From a virus, in IMG/VR virus record IMGVR_UViG_3300049719_000158, positions 1 through 64,000 of that record: a stretch of 64,000 bases of DNA; one strand, given 5' to 3'. Within the stretch, counting starts at the first letter, position 1; each line of letters begins with the position of its first letter. The position numbers and the translations under genes were made by a program. This document shows, one piece after another, positions 22,740-31,535 of the stretch. The notes below the pieces were generated by a model. The model was not told the origin of the DNA. It did no database searches and saw nothing but the letters and a program-made list of their open reading frames with translations.

Positions 22740-23233
22740 GTCAATTCGTAACCTTTCAACCAATATGTTCGAATGTTCATTAAGATATTGCCAAGTTTAT
22801 TTTCTCCCGTGCCAGATCTGTAGTCTCGCCCCCAATACACGTCGTACCACGAGTTTAATTCAATGAGTTCTTTTTCTAGTGTTTCAATTAATTTGCAGCG
22901 TAGTTCAACATTTCTATAAAATTTGTCGAACAAAATTATTGACATCACGTCAAAACGTTTCTTATTCCATTCATTAGGCGTGTAAAGTTTGTTAAATGTC
23001 TCAAATTTCCATGCTTTCTTTGACTCACTCGGTGACATTGACGTGAACGATGACCTGTGTTCTGGTATTAGTTTTGCTGCTTGATACGCATTTTCACTGC
23101 TTGGATAAAGTAACATGTCAAAACATACATCACAGCGATGAAAATTTGATAACCATCTATAGTTATCAAAAAATCCTGCGATTTGTGTATCATCATGAAT
23201 GATGTACGTTTTGTAATCAATCATGTTTAACAT
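22736..23233 (-). CDS. NADAR (YbiA-like) family protein
   Basis: A 165-aa single-domain protein. AGFFDNYRWLSNFHRCDV, YPSSENAYQAAKL and WGRDYRSGTGENKLGNILM match the NADAR/YbiA family, which hydrolyses N-glycosidic bonds of ADP-ribose-type or riboflavin-pathway molecules. Members can remove ADP-ribose from guanine in DNA, so an anti-DarT or NAD-linked anti-defence role is plausible. GGAGATGAAAA gives a good site for ATG 23233. Confidence 0.82.
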   Translation of the reverse strand: MLNMIDYKTYIIHDDTQIAGFFDNYRWLSNFHRCDVCFDMLLYPSSENAYQAAKLIPEHRSSFTSMSPSESKKAWKFETFNKLYTPNEWNKKRFDVMSIILFDKFYRNVELRCKLIETLEKELIELNSWYDVYWGRDYRSGTGENKLGNILMNIRTYWLKGYELT

Positions 23234-23514
23234 TTTTTCATCTCCATTTTGATCCCGTCGTCATTAGGAAACCTCACAACACTTGGTAAACGGGTAACTG
23301 TCTTTACGATTGTCTTGACGACGATTTCGGGTTCAGGACACCTGTTCGTGCAAGTATCAACGCACTCATTGACGGTGATTTCATCCGAGCTAAGCGCAGA
23401 TTCAATCACGTCTTCAACGATGCCCGCGTCTTCGGGTACGGTGATACCTTGTCGAACAGGAGACGACAAGCAACTTGATAAGATTAGTGATAAAAACAGT
23501 ACACATTTTTTCAT
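23227..23514 (-). CDS. Small lipoprotein, 95 aa
   Basis: MKKCVLFLSLILSSC is a lipoprotein signal with the lipid Cys at position 15. The mature part is acidic, with a Cys triplet (CVDTCTNRC) and a VKTIVKTVTRLP strand. It could be an outer-membrane spanin subunit or a surface-exclusion protein. The start at 23514 follows GGATAAA. Confidence 0.65.
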   Translation of the reverse strand: MKKCVLFLSLILSSCLSSPVRQGITVPEDAGIVEDVIESALSSDEITVNECVDTCTNRCPEPEIVVKTIVKTVTRLPSVVRFPNDDGIKMEMKKC

Positions 23515-23591
23515 TTTATCCAGCTTTCTTAGCACGTGTAGTTACAGTAACACATGTCATTTACTTCGTACACAATTTACGTAATAATTTA

Positions 23592-23620
23592 GTGTAACTA
23601 TTATGAGAGTGTGATAAACT
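23592..23620 (+). promoter_or_regulatory. Leaderless-type promoter
   Basis: GTGTAA (23592-23597), 17-nt spacer with TGAGAGTGTGA, TAAACT (23615-23620), 6 nt, ATG 23627. Confidence 0.8.
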
Positions 23621-23626
23621 ATTTAT

Positions 23627-23848
23627 ATGAAGTGGAACAAAAAAGAAAAACCAAAACCTGGTGACGTTCGATTTGTAAAACAGTTTTTGTTCATGCCAAA
23701 GTGTCTTAAGACAATTGGTCAAAATGATACGTTAACGTATCGTTGGCTTGAAACTGTGTGCATAAAACAAGCATACACCGCCGAACACCATGGTGACCTT
23801 CATCCTTATGACTATAAATGGGTTGATCTTGGATGGGTAGGGTTATGA
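23627..23848 (+). CDS. MKW-family small phage protein, 73 aa
   Basis: The start MKWNKKEKPKPGDVRFVKQF, with a later RWLETV and a final YKWVDLGW, follows a family of small phage proteins that I recognise by pattern only. A damaged second copy lies at 8108. It heads a leaderless two-gene unit with the NMNAT-like gene. Function unknown. Confidence 0.65.
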   Translation: MKWNKKEKPKPGDVRFVKQFLFMPKCLKTIGQNDTLTYRWLETVCIKQAYTAEHHGDLHPYDYKWVDLGWVGL

Positions 23849-24477
23849 ATATAGTAGGATTATTACCTTGCGCGTGTAAACCATACCATATTGGCCATCA
23901 TTTATTGATTCAGCACGCCGCTCGAGAATGCGACGTCGTTAAACTATTTGTTTCCACCGCGGACCGCAAACGTGGAGGTGAGGCGGTTGTGTTGGGCGAA
24001 GACATGCATAAGATCTTCATTTTCCAAATAGAAAAGTTGCTTCCGAAGAACGTTGAAGTGAAGTATGGCGGTTCTCCAGTGAGCAATGCGTGGGAACTCG
24101 TTGGAATGGTCGACAAAACACAACCGCTTGACATTAGCAAATCATATGTTTTATATGGTGATCCCACTGACATCAACGAAAATTTTCCGCAAACGTCATT
24201 AGCAAAGTACACGCCAAACTTACTAAAGTTAGACCTCGTAAAAACAGTTTCGGTTTCACGGTTATCTACTGTCAACGTGTCAGGCACTATGATGCGCAAT
24301 TGGCTTTCAACGGGAAACAAACAAGATTTTTGTGATCATTTGCCACATGGCATTGACGTTGATTTGATATGGAACACGCTAAAAGCGTCTGCAGACAACG
24401 AATTATTGAAGCGTGTTCAACGAATGAGCACAAAAGCAATAACGTCAAAAACGATAAAACCAAAGAAAAAGTTATGA
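23845..24477 (+). CDS. NMNAT-like nucleotidyltransferase
   Basis: A 210-aa protein whose ATG overlaps the preceding stop (ATGA). The Rossmann-type nucleotidyltransferase signature is present: PYHIGHHLLI (HxGH) at the N-terminus and TVNVSGTMMRNWL near 150-162 (the ISSTxxR position). Relatives join ATP or CTP to NMN, pantetheine phosphate or similar. NMNAT is the best guess because a NADAR gene lies divergently next door. The basic tail is unusual. Confidence 0.7.
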   Translation: MNIVGLLPCACKPYHIGHHLLIQHAARECDVVKLFVSTADRKRGGEAVVLGEDMHKIFIFQIEKLLPKNVEVKYGGSPVSNAWELVGMVDKTQPLDISKSYVLYGDPTDINENFPQTSLAKYTPNLLKLDLVKTVSVSRLSTVNVSGTMMRNWLSTGNKQDFCDHLPHGIDVDLIWNTLKASADNELLKRVQRMSTKAITSKTIKPKKKL

Positions 24478-24491
24478 AAACACGATATTGA

Positions 24492-25532
24492 TCAATCTTC
24501 CAATATTTTTACTTTTGGCAAAATTTTAAAGTCTCCCTTTGACGCACAATCAACGATACAATCGTTCATCAAACGGGGGTAACACTTGTTATTCTTGTAA
24601 AAGATGACACCTGTCGTGTCGCTTTCGGCGCTCAACATCTCTTCGTGAAGAGCTTTCTCAAAGTCTCCAAACTCTTTCACAAACAGTTCTTTGTTAGCCT
24701 CAATGACACCCTTCGTCAAGCTGTTTCTGACGTCGCACCTGCCGACGTTGATAAAGTCGTTCAACTTTGATAGCTCAACGAGCTTCTCACAAACTTTGCA
24801 CGTTGAGTATGAGCTCTTACCTAATCGAACTGACCCGTTCTGAAGTTCTTTTACGTGAAAAGTTGTGCCATTATCGCAGTTTACGTCGTGGTATCCAACG
24901 CCGCGGCACCAGTTTGTGTCTGCAAACAAAAATAGGCTCAATATTTCTCCCCGCCCATTCACTCTGTCAAAGATGTTGAAGACAGGATCAAAAATTGGTG
25001 CTATGTCAAAGTAGTTCTTTCCGTGTTTTTCCAGAGCGTCATTGATCGTCCCGAATGGAAACAATGCCTCAAACAACTCTCTTGGATTACTCGTGAACAA
25101 CACGCTCAAAAGGTGTAAATAGAGATCACGTCCTTGCGAACGCACTGAACACACCTGTTTATCGAGAGCGTTTATTTTGTCAAACCTGATGCACGAATAT
25201 TCATTTTCGTTTCGTCGAGCATACAACCAATTTACATATTCAGTGTCATAATACACGCCCTTTAAATCGCCAATTTTGGGCGCATGTTTTTTTGATTGCG
25301 ACCACGCCCACGTTCTGTCAGAAGAATTCACCTTCCTCAACGTTGACAATATCGAAAGTTGTTCGTCCTGCCAATACTTTCGTGCGTGATTTACTTCGTC
25401 AAGCGTCCAGCGCTGCGCTTCGTTACGTAGGTCAATGAAACCCAGCTTGCACAACGTTTCCTGCATTTCAGGCGTCACGCAGTCACCTGATGCAACATAA
25501 TTTTCTACACCGTTGACACTCAACGTAATCAT
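24492..25532 (-). CDS. Unknown protein with PD-(D/E)XK-like core, 346 aa
   Basis: From about 195, GRGEILSLFLFADTNW, a later Asp and TTFHVKELQNGSVRLGKS resemble the E...D...xVK core of restriction-type nucleases. Two Cys pairs follow (CKVCEKL). The N-terminal half has no recognised domain. A DNA or RNA nuclease is possible but unproven. It is convergent with the NMNAT gene. Confidence 0.4.
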   Translation of the reverse strand: MITLSVNGVENYVASGDCVTPEMQETLCKLGFIDLRNEAQRWTLDEVNHARKYWQDEQLSILSTLRKVNSSDRTWAWSQSKKHAPKIGDLKGVYYDTEYVNWLYARRNENEYSCIRFDKINALDKQVCSVRSQGRDLYLHLLSVLFTSNPRELFEALFPFGTINDALEKHGKNYFDIAPIFDPVFNIFDRVNGRGEILSLFLFADTNWCRGVGYHDVNCDNGTTFHVKELQNGSVRLGKSSYSTCKVCEKLVELSKLNDFINVGRCDVRNSLTKGVIEANKELFVKEFGDFEKALHEEMLSAESDTTGVIFYKNNKCYPRLMNDCIVDCASKGDFKILPKVKILED

Positions 25533-25549
25533 ATTGATGATTGTTATTT

Positions 25550-25568
25550 ACATCATCACTAATGATGT
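25550..25568. other. Short hairpin between genes
   Basis: ACATCAT-CACTA-ATGATGT makes a 7-bp stem with a 5-nt loop in the 38-nt space after the glycosyltransferase stop. It has no U-run, so a rho-independent terminator is unlikely. Confidence 0.4.
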
Positions 25569-25570
25569 GT

Positions 25571-26476
25571 TCAATTAGAGTGTAACTTGAGTACACTGTG
25601 TTGCATCTCGTAGAAATCGCTTGGCTTCTCAAAGTGGTGCCACGTGCACAAAGTTGCCCTATCGTTCAACACGTGCAACACTTTTGCTTGGTGCTCTGTG
25701 ACATGTGAAAATGCCGCGCAGCGTTCGTAGTCAATGTGACCATCCTGAGTGATAGGATAAAACACGTTGAAGTCAGCGACGCACTTCAACTTTTTGCTGT
25801 GTATCCAATTACGTTGTTTTTGAATTCCAGTGTCATGGCACCATGGCTTGTCTGATGGCTTATCGATCTTTTGCGACGATATCATTCTCGTCTCGCACTG
25901 AATTACGCTCAACGCGTTGCACAACACCTGATCCTGCGCAATCGTGTAAGGCCACATGTGTTGCGCATCAAATGACAAGTTGACATCATTGTGCAACACG
26001 TCGTACGCTTGAACATAGTGCTCGTGCGTTGATATGACTTCTTGAACTTGTGAAAATGCAGCAGCGTTCATGAGCAACCCTGCGCCGCCATTGAACCTGG
26101 GACCCTTTCTCAAAGCTTCAGCGCGCGCATCAACGTTCGTGCCTTTGCCAAATGCTTTCCACAGGTTCGCATCCTTGCTCGTCACCATGCCAATTCTATA
26201 GTACACGACGCACGGTGTTGCAGGAAGTCGCGACAATAATAGTTTTACGTTGTTTGCGTTCACCCATGTGTCGTCGTCTATGAAGAACAACCAGTCGTGA
26301 GAGTTTGGCTTTTCAAAATATTTTAGCCACTTGCGCGTCGTTGACATGACCTTAAGACGCACGTCAATGTCATCGGCGTCATTGAGCATCTCAACGTTTT
26401 GCCCAAAAAGACACGTTTCACGTTGCGCTTTACAAAGTTCAACCTGCTTGTCACATGTCGTGACTACGTACTGCAC
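25571..26476 (-). CDS. Fringe/GT31-like glycosyltransferase, copy 1
   Basis: A 301-aa product with GTG start overlapping the previous stop. WLFFIDDDTWVN supplies the DxD metal/sugar-nucleotide motif and GPRFNGGAGLLMNAAA the acceptor-loop motif seen in Fringe/beta-3-galactosyltransferases. No signal or membrane anchor is present, so it acts in the host cytoplasm. Its tandem neighbour is a divergent paralog. Sugar modification of phage DNA bases or of virion proteins is possible. Confidence 0.72.
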   Translation of the reverse strand: MQYVVTTCDKQVELCKAQRETCLFGQNVEMLNDADDIDVRLKVMSTTRKWLKYFEKPNSHDWLFFIDDDTWVNANNVKLLLSRLPATPCVVYYRIGMVTSKDANLWKAFGKGTNVDARAEALRKGPRFNGGAGLLMNAAAFSQVQEVISTHEHYVQAYDVLHNDVNLSFDAQHMWPYTIAQDQVLCNALSVIQCETRMISSQKIDKPSDKPWCHDTGIQKQRNWIHSKKLKCVADFNVFYPITQDGHIDYERCAAFSHVTEHQAKVLHVLNDRATLCTWHHFEKPSDFYEMQHSVLKLHSN

Positions 26477-27522
26477 TTGAACTTCTCCATGTCGTACATC
26501 ATCTTAGGTTGCTTTATTCTATGAAGAGAGATTAGATTTGCGTCACTCTCTATGACGTGAGCATTTTTTCTACCCGTTGGGTCGTGCACCCTTGCGAGCT
26601 CCCACGCTTTCTCACAGTCAAGTTCATTGCGAGTTCCTGGCACAACAGGATACGCTGGAGACAAATCGGACACGCACTTTTCTGCTCCTGTTTTCCAGTG
26701 TCCCAACTTTTTCTGAAAGTGCGTGTCGTGCATCCATGGGTGGGATGAAACATACGCGTCTTCAACTATCTTTATGATCGTTCCGTCGTCATTTTTCTTC
26801 TTTGTGATCTTTTGCAACGGAGGTGCGTACACTTCTTTGTACACTTGCGACTTTGACACATTGTACTCAGCGCATGACTTTTCAATTGCGAGCGCGAGAG
26901 GTCTTCGCATCACGTGATCCTGACCCATGAAGAATGGAAACATTGCGTCAGCACCTTCTGACAACGACTTTGAATTTCGCGTTGCATCAATCGCTGCTGA
27001 CATGTGATTATCGGTTCGCATTATCGACGCGATAATTTCGGACGCCTTGACGTTCATCAAAAGTCCTGCCCCACCGTGATATCCTGTTGCGTACTTTGTC
27101 TTTTCGTGAAACAAGTCCTTTGCGCGTTGTGGGTAGTCTGTCAATCCAGGAAACATTGACCTCGTCTTGCCGCTAAGACATGTTGCAGCATCGAACGACC
27201 AAAACGCCGGGCAATTGTACGTTGAAATGACCGGAAATGATGTTGGTAGCTGAGAACATGCGCGCTCAAGGTTTTCAGTGAACACCCACGTGTCGTCATC
27301 GATAAAAAACAGCCAATTATGTGTGCCAAAATCTTCACGATCCCACCACCGCAGCGTCTTGCGTGCAGTGCTCAACAACGCTAATTCTTTGTCAAGGTTG
27401 TCTTCGTCATTGAGCACGTCAACGTCTTGTCCAAATAAACACGTTGAAAGTTGAGCGTTCATAAGCTCAACGTATCGATTACACGTGATTGTTACATATT
27501 TGACGTTATGTTTACCTTGCAT
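26464..27522 (-). CDS. Fringe/GT31-like glycosyltransferase, copy 2
   Basis: A 352-aa paralog of the preceding gene. NWLFFIDDDTWVFTENLER and YHGGAGLLMNVKAS are conserved, and an insertion of about 45 residues (KEVYAPPLQKITKKKNDD) is unique to this copy. Its start overlaps the ligase-like stop, so the three genes form one operon. Two paralogs could add successive sugars or use different donors. Confidence 0.72.
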   Translation of the reverse strand: MQGKHNVKYVTITCNRYVELMNAQLSTCLFGQDVDVLNDEDNLDKELALLSTARKTLRWWDREDFGTHNWLFFIDDDTWVFTENLERACSQLPTSFPVISTYNCPAFWSFDAATCLSGKTRSMFPGLTDYPQRAKDLFHEKTKYATGYHGGAGLLMNVKASEIIASIMRTDNHMSAAIDATRNSKSLSEGADAMFPFFMGQDHVMRRPLALAIEKSCAEYNVSKSQVYKEVYAPPLQKITKKKNDDGTIIKIVEDAYVSSHPWMHDTHFQKKLGHWKTGAEKCVSDLSPAYPVVPGTRNELDCEKAWELARVHDPTGRKNAHVIESDANLISLHRIKQPKMMYDMEKFKCST

Positions 27523-28666
27523 ATCGATAATATCCCAATATTTTATTCACACGACCAAAATTCGCAGTCAACTTTAACATCTTTCCAAAACAATTAAATA
27601 CTATTCCTTCAATGGGCAACGTGTTATTCACGTTGAAATTCATTGTCTCTTTTTCAACGAACGACTTTGTCTTCACGTCCTCAGACTGACGCATTTCATT
27701 TATGACGTTTTGCAATGTATCTTTTATTCGTTTTGTCTCACGTTCAGGATCATTCACCAACACAGGTTGAACTTGTTTCAATACTTCGTGCGAAAAGTCT
27801 TTGATTATCGTCTCAAACGGTTCAACGTACTTTTGTACGAGTTGTGGTCCCACGTTCTTAACGTAGTCAGAAACTTGTGTTTGCTGCGACTTTGGCAACG
27901 TTTTCTTTATTTCAGTGAGCGACAAAGCGTTGTCGTCCTTCACGATCCTGTTAGCGACATGAGCTGCGATGACGGGAGCCAAAAGTAAATCTCTTCTAAC
28001 GTCCTTCAAGACTTGAACTTTCAAGTAATCAAGCAACGTATTTTCGTTTGTAAGCTCTGCCTCACCAATCAGATCGTTCATCTTTGATAAGGACACTTGT
28101 GCAACTTCACAATCAAGTTGTTTCAAACAAACGTTGAAAGGCCTGTGTAACGTCCACCCGTCGACTTTGATTTTAACAGGAAAGTTTGCATTGCACTTTA
28201 CATTTACAATTTCACCCTTGATGACTTCAAAGACCGGTGCGTCATGGAATATCACGTGATTACCATCGTACTCAATCACGTTCCTCGTGGGTCCATAGAT
28301 GATCTCAATAGAGTAAAACCTACTCCCATTAGCGAAGATGTTTCTAAGAACTTCATCGCTTTCTTTTTTAAAGACGCTTGACAATACTTTGTACACGTTG
28401 ATGAACGCATCCTGCACGTCGCCACGACCGTCAAACTTGTTCGTGAGCTCATTGCATGACAACCCTCCTGTCAACATTTCGGTCTTGTTACGAGCGACAC
28501 GAACGCCAAGTTGGGAAACAGAAAACATCAAATTTTGACCGTCAAACTTAGTGCTGACACCTCGCATTTTACCTGCTGAAACACGTAAGATTATGTCTTT
28601 GATCTCACCAAAAGTGAAGTTAAAACACTCAGTGATGTGTGCGATGTGGCCAGCACTTCCGCCCAA
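27512..28666 (-). CDS. Ligase-like nucleotidyltransferase of phage type
   Basis: A 384-aa protein starting with TTG after a perfect AGGAGGG ribosome site. GGSAGHIAHITE at the start and STKFDGQNLMFSV near 44-56 fit the KxDG adenylation motif of polynucleotide ligases; SIEIIYGP and VFEVIKGE may be later nucleotidyl-transfer motifs. This type is found in large phages. Whether it seals RNA or DNA, or only transfers a nucleotide, is unknown. Confidence 0.6.
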   Translation of the reverse strand: MGGSAGHIAHITECFNFTFGEIKDIILRVSAGKMRGVSTKFDGQNLMFSVSQLGVRVARNKTEMLTGGLSCNELTNKFDGRGDVQDAFINVYKVLSSVFKKESDEVLRNIFANGSRFYSIEIIYGPTRNVIEYDGNHVIFHDAPVFEVIKGEIVNVKCNANFPVKIKVDGWTLHRPFNVCLKQLDCEVAQVSLSKMNDLIGEAELTNENTLLDYLKVQVLKDVRRDLLLAPVIAAHVANRIVKDDNALSLTEIKKTLPKSQQTQVSDYVKNVGPQLVQKYVEPFETIIKDFSHEVLKQVQPVLVNDPERETKRIKDTLQNVINEMRQSEDVKTKSFVEKETMNFNVNNTLPIEGIVFNCFGKMLKLTANFGRVNKILGYYRYAR

Positions 28667-28667
28667 T

Positions 28668-28862
28668 TTACCCTCCTAATAAAAAGTACGTTTGAAGAAT
28701 GTTTGAGGCAAGAATTGTCCCTTCATATTCTCCTGCTTTTATGCGCACCACTGCTTCAAGAAAACCACAGCGCAACGATGAATTACGAGCGAACTCTTCG
28801 CCCTCGTCAAGCAACTCATCTTCAGTATACTCCCAAAAGTGTTCTCCAGTTTGTGTTGGCAT
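28668..28862 (-). CDS. Hypothetical acidic protein, 64 aa
   Basis: The frame MPTQTGEHFWEYTEDELLDE... ends at the ribosome site of the ligase-like gene. GTATAG or TATAGT lies 5-6 nt before the ATG, but no -35 match is seen. Function unknown. Confidence 0.6.
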   Translation of the reverse strand: MPTQTGEHFWEYTEDELLDEGEEFARNSSLRCGFLEAVVRIKAGEYEGTILASNILQTYFLLGG

Positions 28863-28868
28863 GTTTCA

Positions 28869-29525
28869 CTATACCACAATGTCGTCGAAAATTAATGGAA
28901 TTCGTTTCTTCGTTTCTTCAAGCGTCATCAACATCAACTCTCTCATCTGCGGATGTGCAGCCTTTGACGTACGAAGATTAAAAACATGTCGCCATTCGCG
29001 CAAATTAGCAGTCATGACAATCTCGGTTTTGAGCGAGTTCGGAAGCACAGTGTGCGCCTGTTGAGGCGAAGCTCCCGCTTGAAGCAACGCAAAGTATGAA
29101 ACTTCAGCGTGTTGACATACGTCTTTCCAAATAGTGTAAAAACGTTGATTTGCTGTTAAGTTCTCTATTACACGTTCATCTTCGTCATCAACCCAAAAAC
29201 AAGGTTCTATGACTGTAATTTCGTTACCAAACTTGTCTTTGTTGTAGTTACAATATCGTGTGCTTTCCTGGGAGAGAGAACACAATCGATGCCTAACGAG
29301 TTCATGCGTCACACCGCGGTCACACACGAATTTTATTGTCATGGATGCGTGTTCGATGACGCTCTCATGATGTCCTTCAAGTATTTTCTTGACGAACGGA
29401 AGCGCAGTACCAGGTAAAATCTTGTCTTCACTTTTATAACAAACACAACCGGCGAGCTCAAGAAGCTCAAGTGGATTCGCAGGAGATATATTCAGAATTT
29501 CAAATGATGGTTTGATTATTTTCAT
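28869..29525 (-). CDS. thyX: Flavin-dependent thymidylate synthase ThyX
   Basis: A 218-aa product of family-typical length. RHRLCSLSQESTRY at 78-91 is the ThyX signature (RHRxxSxxxxSxRY), preceded by HESVIEHASMTIKF, which binds FAD/dUMP. It methylates dUMP to dTMP using methylene-tetrahydrofolate and NADPH, so the phage supplies dTMP independently of host ThyA. The ATG overlaps the preceding stop. Confidence 0.95.
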   Translation of the reverse strand: MKIIKPSFEILNISPANPLELLELAGCVCYKSEDKILPGTALPFVKKILEGHHESVIEHASMTIKFVCDRGVTHELVRHRLCSLSQESTRYCNYNKDKFGNEITVIEPCFWVDDEDERVIENLTANQRFYTIWKDVCQHAEVSYFALLQAGASPQQAHTVLPNSLKTEIVMTANLREWRHVFNLRTSKAAHPQMRELMLMTLEETKKRIPLIFDDIVV

Positions 29526-29686
29526 GTTTCAATCTCAAAATATTTCTGCAAGTGTTCGTTCGTTATTTGCTCGTCTTGTTCAAGACACAATTGTTTTCGA
29601 AGTTTTTCAATAAAATTAAACGTTAGCGTGACTGTTATATTACCATTTTGTGAATGCACATTTTGCGTTTTGTACAAGTGTGTCAT
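29522..29686 (-). CDS. Hypothetical protein, 54 aa
   Basis: GGTGGTGAT precedes the ATG and the stop overlaps thyX (ATGA). It is a small strand-helix protein (MTHLYKTQNVHSQNGNITV) of unknown role. Confidence 0.6.
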   Translation of the reverse strand: MTHLYKTQNVHSQNGNITVTLTFNFIEKLRKQLCLEQDEQITNEHLQKYFEIET

Positions 29687-29687
29687 A

Positions 29688-30080
29688 TCACCACCATAAA
29701 TTTGTGTAATACTCTTCGAACAATTTTAGTCCCTCATGAAATTTTTCACATGGTTCAGTGTCATAAGACCAATAGTCTTCAGACGCCGCAAATTCAAATG
29801 CGTCAATCATCTTGTCGAGTATCGTTTGCCATTCTTTGTGCGATGATAAGTCACAAGGATATGCATATACACCATTTCGAAAAGCCTTAAGACGAGGCAA
29901 AATTAATTTTGCTAACGAGTGATCGAGCGACCACAATTCGGTGTCGTCAAAGCCACGAACCCTTCGTTGCACAAAGTGTTTGAATAGGCGTACGTGACTA
30001 CGTAATTTGTATGAAAAATGATGATACAACTTAACAAACTGACATACGTTCATGTCAAAGATAATAAAATAAATATGCAT
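29688..30080 (-). CDS. Conserved-type phage protein, 130 aa
   Basis: DDTELWSLDHSLAKLILPRL, SSHKEWQTILDKMIDAFEF and the Trp-rich end are a pattern I recall from hypothetical proteins of many phages, of unknown function. The length is usual for that family. Confidence 0.6.
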   Translation of the reverse strand: MHIYFIIFDMNVCQFVKLYHHFSYKLRSHVRLFKHFVQRRVRGFDDTELWSLDHSLAKLILPRLKAFRNGVYAYPCDLSSHKEWQTILDKMIDAFEFAASEDYWSYDTEPCEKFHEGLKLFEEYYTNLWW

Positions 30081-30101
30081 TCATGTATACGTTCGTGAAT
30101 T

Positions 30102-30306
30102 AAAATTGCGACTGAAGAAACTCGAAAAAAGATAAGTGAAGCAGGACTTATTGCTCAAAATCGTCCGGAAGTAAAAAGCAAAAAGGAGCAAATCAATGCT
30201 TGCATATAACACAAAACCAGGTGTTAGAGAACACAAAAGTAAAATGGCACGTATTGCACAAAGCATTAAAACGCGCTGCAAAACGTTTTATGTCATCAAT
30301 TATTGA
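30102..30306 (+). pseudogene. NUMOD3-type homing-endonuclease remnant
   Basis: Plus-strand frames read KIATEETRKKISEAGLIAQN and, after a shift, AYNTKPGVREHKSKMARIAQ: two NUMOD3-like DNA-binding repeats without start, ribosome site or catalytic domain. The minus-strand frame opposite is not credible as a protein. Confidence 0.5.
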
Positions 30307-30337
30307 AAATTATTACATTGACATAAAAAAGTTGTAA

Positions 30338-30961
30338 TTATCTATTTTTGGGTTGAATTGGCATCATTTTTGGTGCCATAGTATTTTCTACACCCGTTTG
30401 TTTCACTGAACTTGAAACGCTATTTTTCGTTATCGTAGGTTTTATGTGCTTTACGTTTTGTTGGTCATTTGTAATATTTCCTTTTTTCATCTTTATTGAA
30501 GGATCGGGATCTTCAGGTTCGGTCGCGGTCTGCGCATCAACAACTCCAGTGACAATTTGAGAAATACCTTTTAAAAATGCGAGAAGAGCAGTTTTTTCAG
30601 CTTTTGAAAGATTATTAACATAACTTGTCAAATTTGACTTTACAATTTCGTCTCTGTTAAAACTTTTCCCAGCACGTATAGAATTTAAGACGTCGATAAC
30701 GGCTTCAGGACTAACGTCGCCTGTTTTAAGTTCGTCACCCGTCTTCGTCTCAGGTTGTTCTTTCGTTGCATCAGGTGTCTTCATCGCATCACTTGGTGCA
30801 GTTTTAGCTGTATCACCTTTATCGCTAAAGAGTTCGCTCGAAGAGACTTGTGCTTCTTGTTTTTCCTCTTCATCTAACGCGTTCTTGTGAAGAGTGTCAT
30901 TGATCGCCTCATTGATGTATTCACGAAGCGAGCGAGAGGTGCGTAAAATCGTTGTTGTCAT
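30338..30961 (-). CDS. Candidate virion-internal protein, 207 aa
   Basis: The N-terminus ILRTSRSLREYINEAI carries the INE site and helix pattern of the capsid-targeting-like group. The rest is Thr/Pro/Asp/Lys-rich low-complexity sequence around one helical island (VIDVLNSIRAGKSFNRDE...LLAFLKGISQIVTG). Probably a disordered packaged or scaffold-associated protein. Confidence 0.55.
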   Translation of the reverse strand: MTTTILRTSRSLREYINEAINDTLHKNALDEEEKQEAQVSSSELFSDKGDTAKTAPSDAMKTPDATKEQPETKTGDELKTGDVSPEAVIDVLNSIRAGKSFNRDEIVKSNLTSYVNNLSKAEKTALLAFLKGISQIVTGVVDAQTATEPEDPDPSIKMKKGNITNDQQNVKHIKPTITKNSVSSSVKQTGVENTMAPKMMPIQPKNR

Positions 30962-30976
30962 ACTTCTTATAACTAT

Positions 30977-31162
30977 TCATTCACGATCAAAGTTGACGTT
31001 GCAACGTTCACAATCACACTCATCGTGGTGTTCAAACTCATCAAATTCATCAATCATAAGCGTTGAATATGTTCGAATTCGTGTTTTCACTGAAGGCAAA
31101 ATGACCAATTCACCCTTTTTGAAACCTTTACATACACTCATGAGTGCATCAAATAAGCTCAT
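30977..31162 (-). CDS. Small protein with terminal Cys cluster, 61 aa
   Basis: The frame MSLFDALMSVCKGFKKGELV... ends HHDECDCERCNVNFD, a possible metal site. It follows the upstream stop by one base. Function unknown. Confidence 0.6.
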   Translation of the reverse strand: MSLFDALMSVCKGFKKGELVILPSVKTRIRTYSTLMIDEFDEFEHHDECDCERCNVNFDRE

Positions 31163-31163
31163 A

Positions 31164-31535
31164 TTATTTTCCTATCGTAAGGTCACACGTTCCATCGTGT
31201 AAGTTTGACATGTGATACTGCGTTAAGCGTGTAACGCAAGTGTTTGTGTATTTGAAGATTTTGTCTCCGCTCGTCACGTACGCGCACTCAAATCGTGGAA
31301 CAATTTCAACGACTTCTAATGCAGACGCAATGTCAACGCGAAGCGTAACGCTCAGTTCACCCACGGTGTGTGAAATGTTGACCAGTAAACCCGACAGTTC
31401 TAATGTTTCGTCTTTGTCCTTAAGACGAACCATGACAAACGTCGACTGTTTTACTTTTTCTTCGATAGGATCAGGTTGATGACCTTCTGCCCAATCCATT
31501 TCAATTTGATCAATGAAATCTACGTCTTTAGACAT
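31164..31535 (-). CDS. Hypothetical protein, 123 aa
   Basis: The ATG overlaps the UDP-sugar enzyme stop. The protein is beta-rich ([30 protein letters not shown]), suggesting a small beta-sandwich or barrel. No family recognised. Confidence 0.6.
   Translation of the reverse strand: MSKDVDFIDQIEMDWAEGHQPDPIEEKVKQSTFVMVRLKDKDETLELSGLLVNISHTVGELSVTLRVDIASALEVVEIVPRFECAYVTSGDKIFKYTNTCVTRLTQYHMSNLHDGTCDLTIGK

Noticed and set aside
30081-30281. 66-aa hydrophobic minus-strand frame
   Set aside because: It is opposite NUMOD3-like coding remnants on the plus strand and has no ribosome site or promoter.
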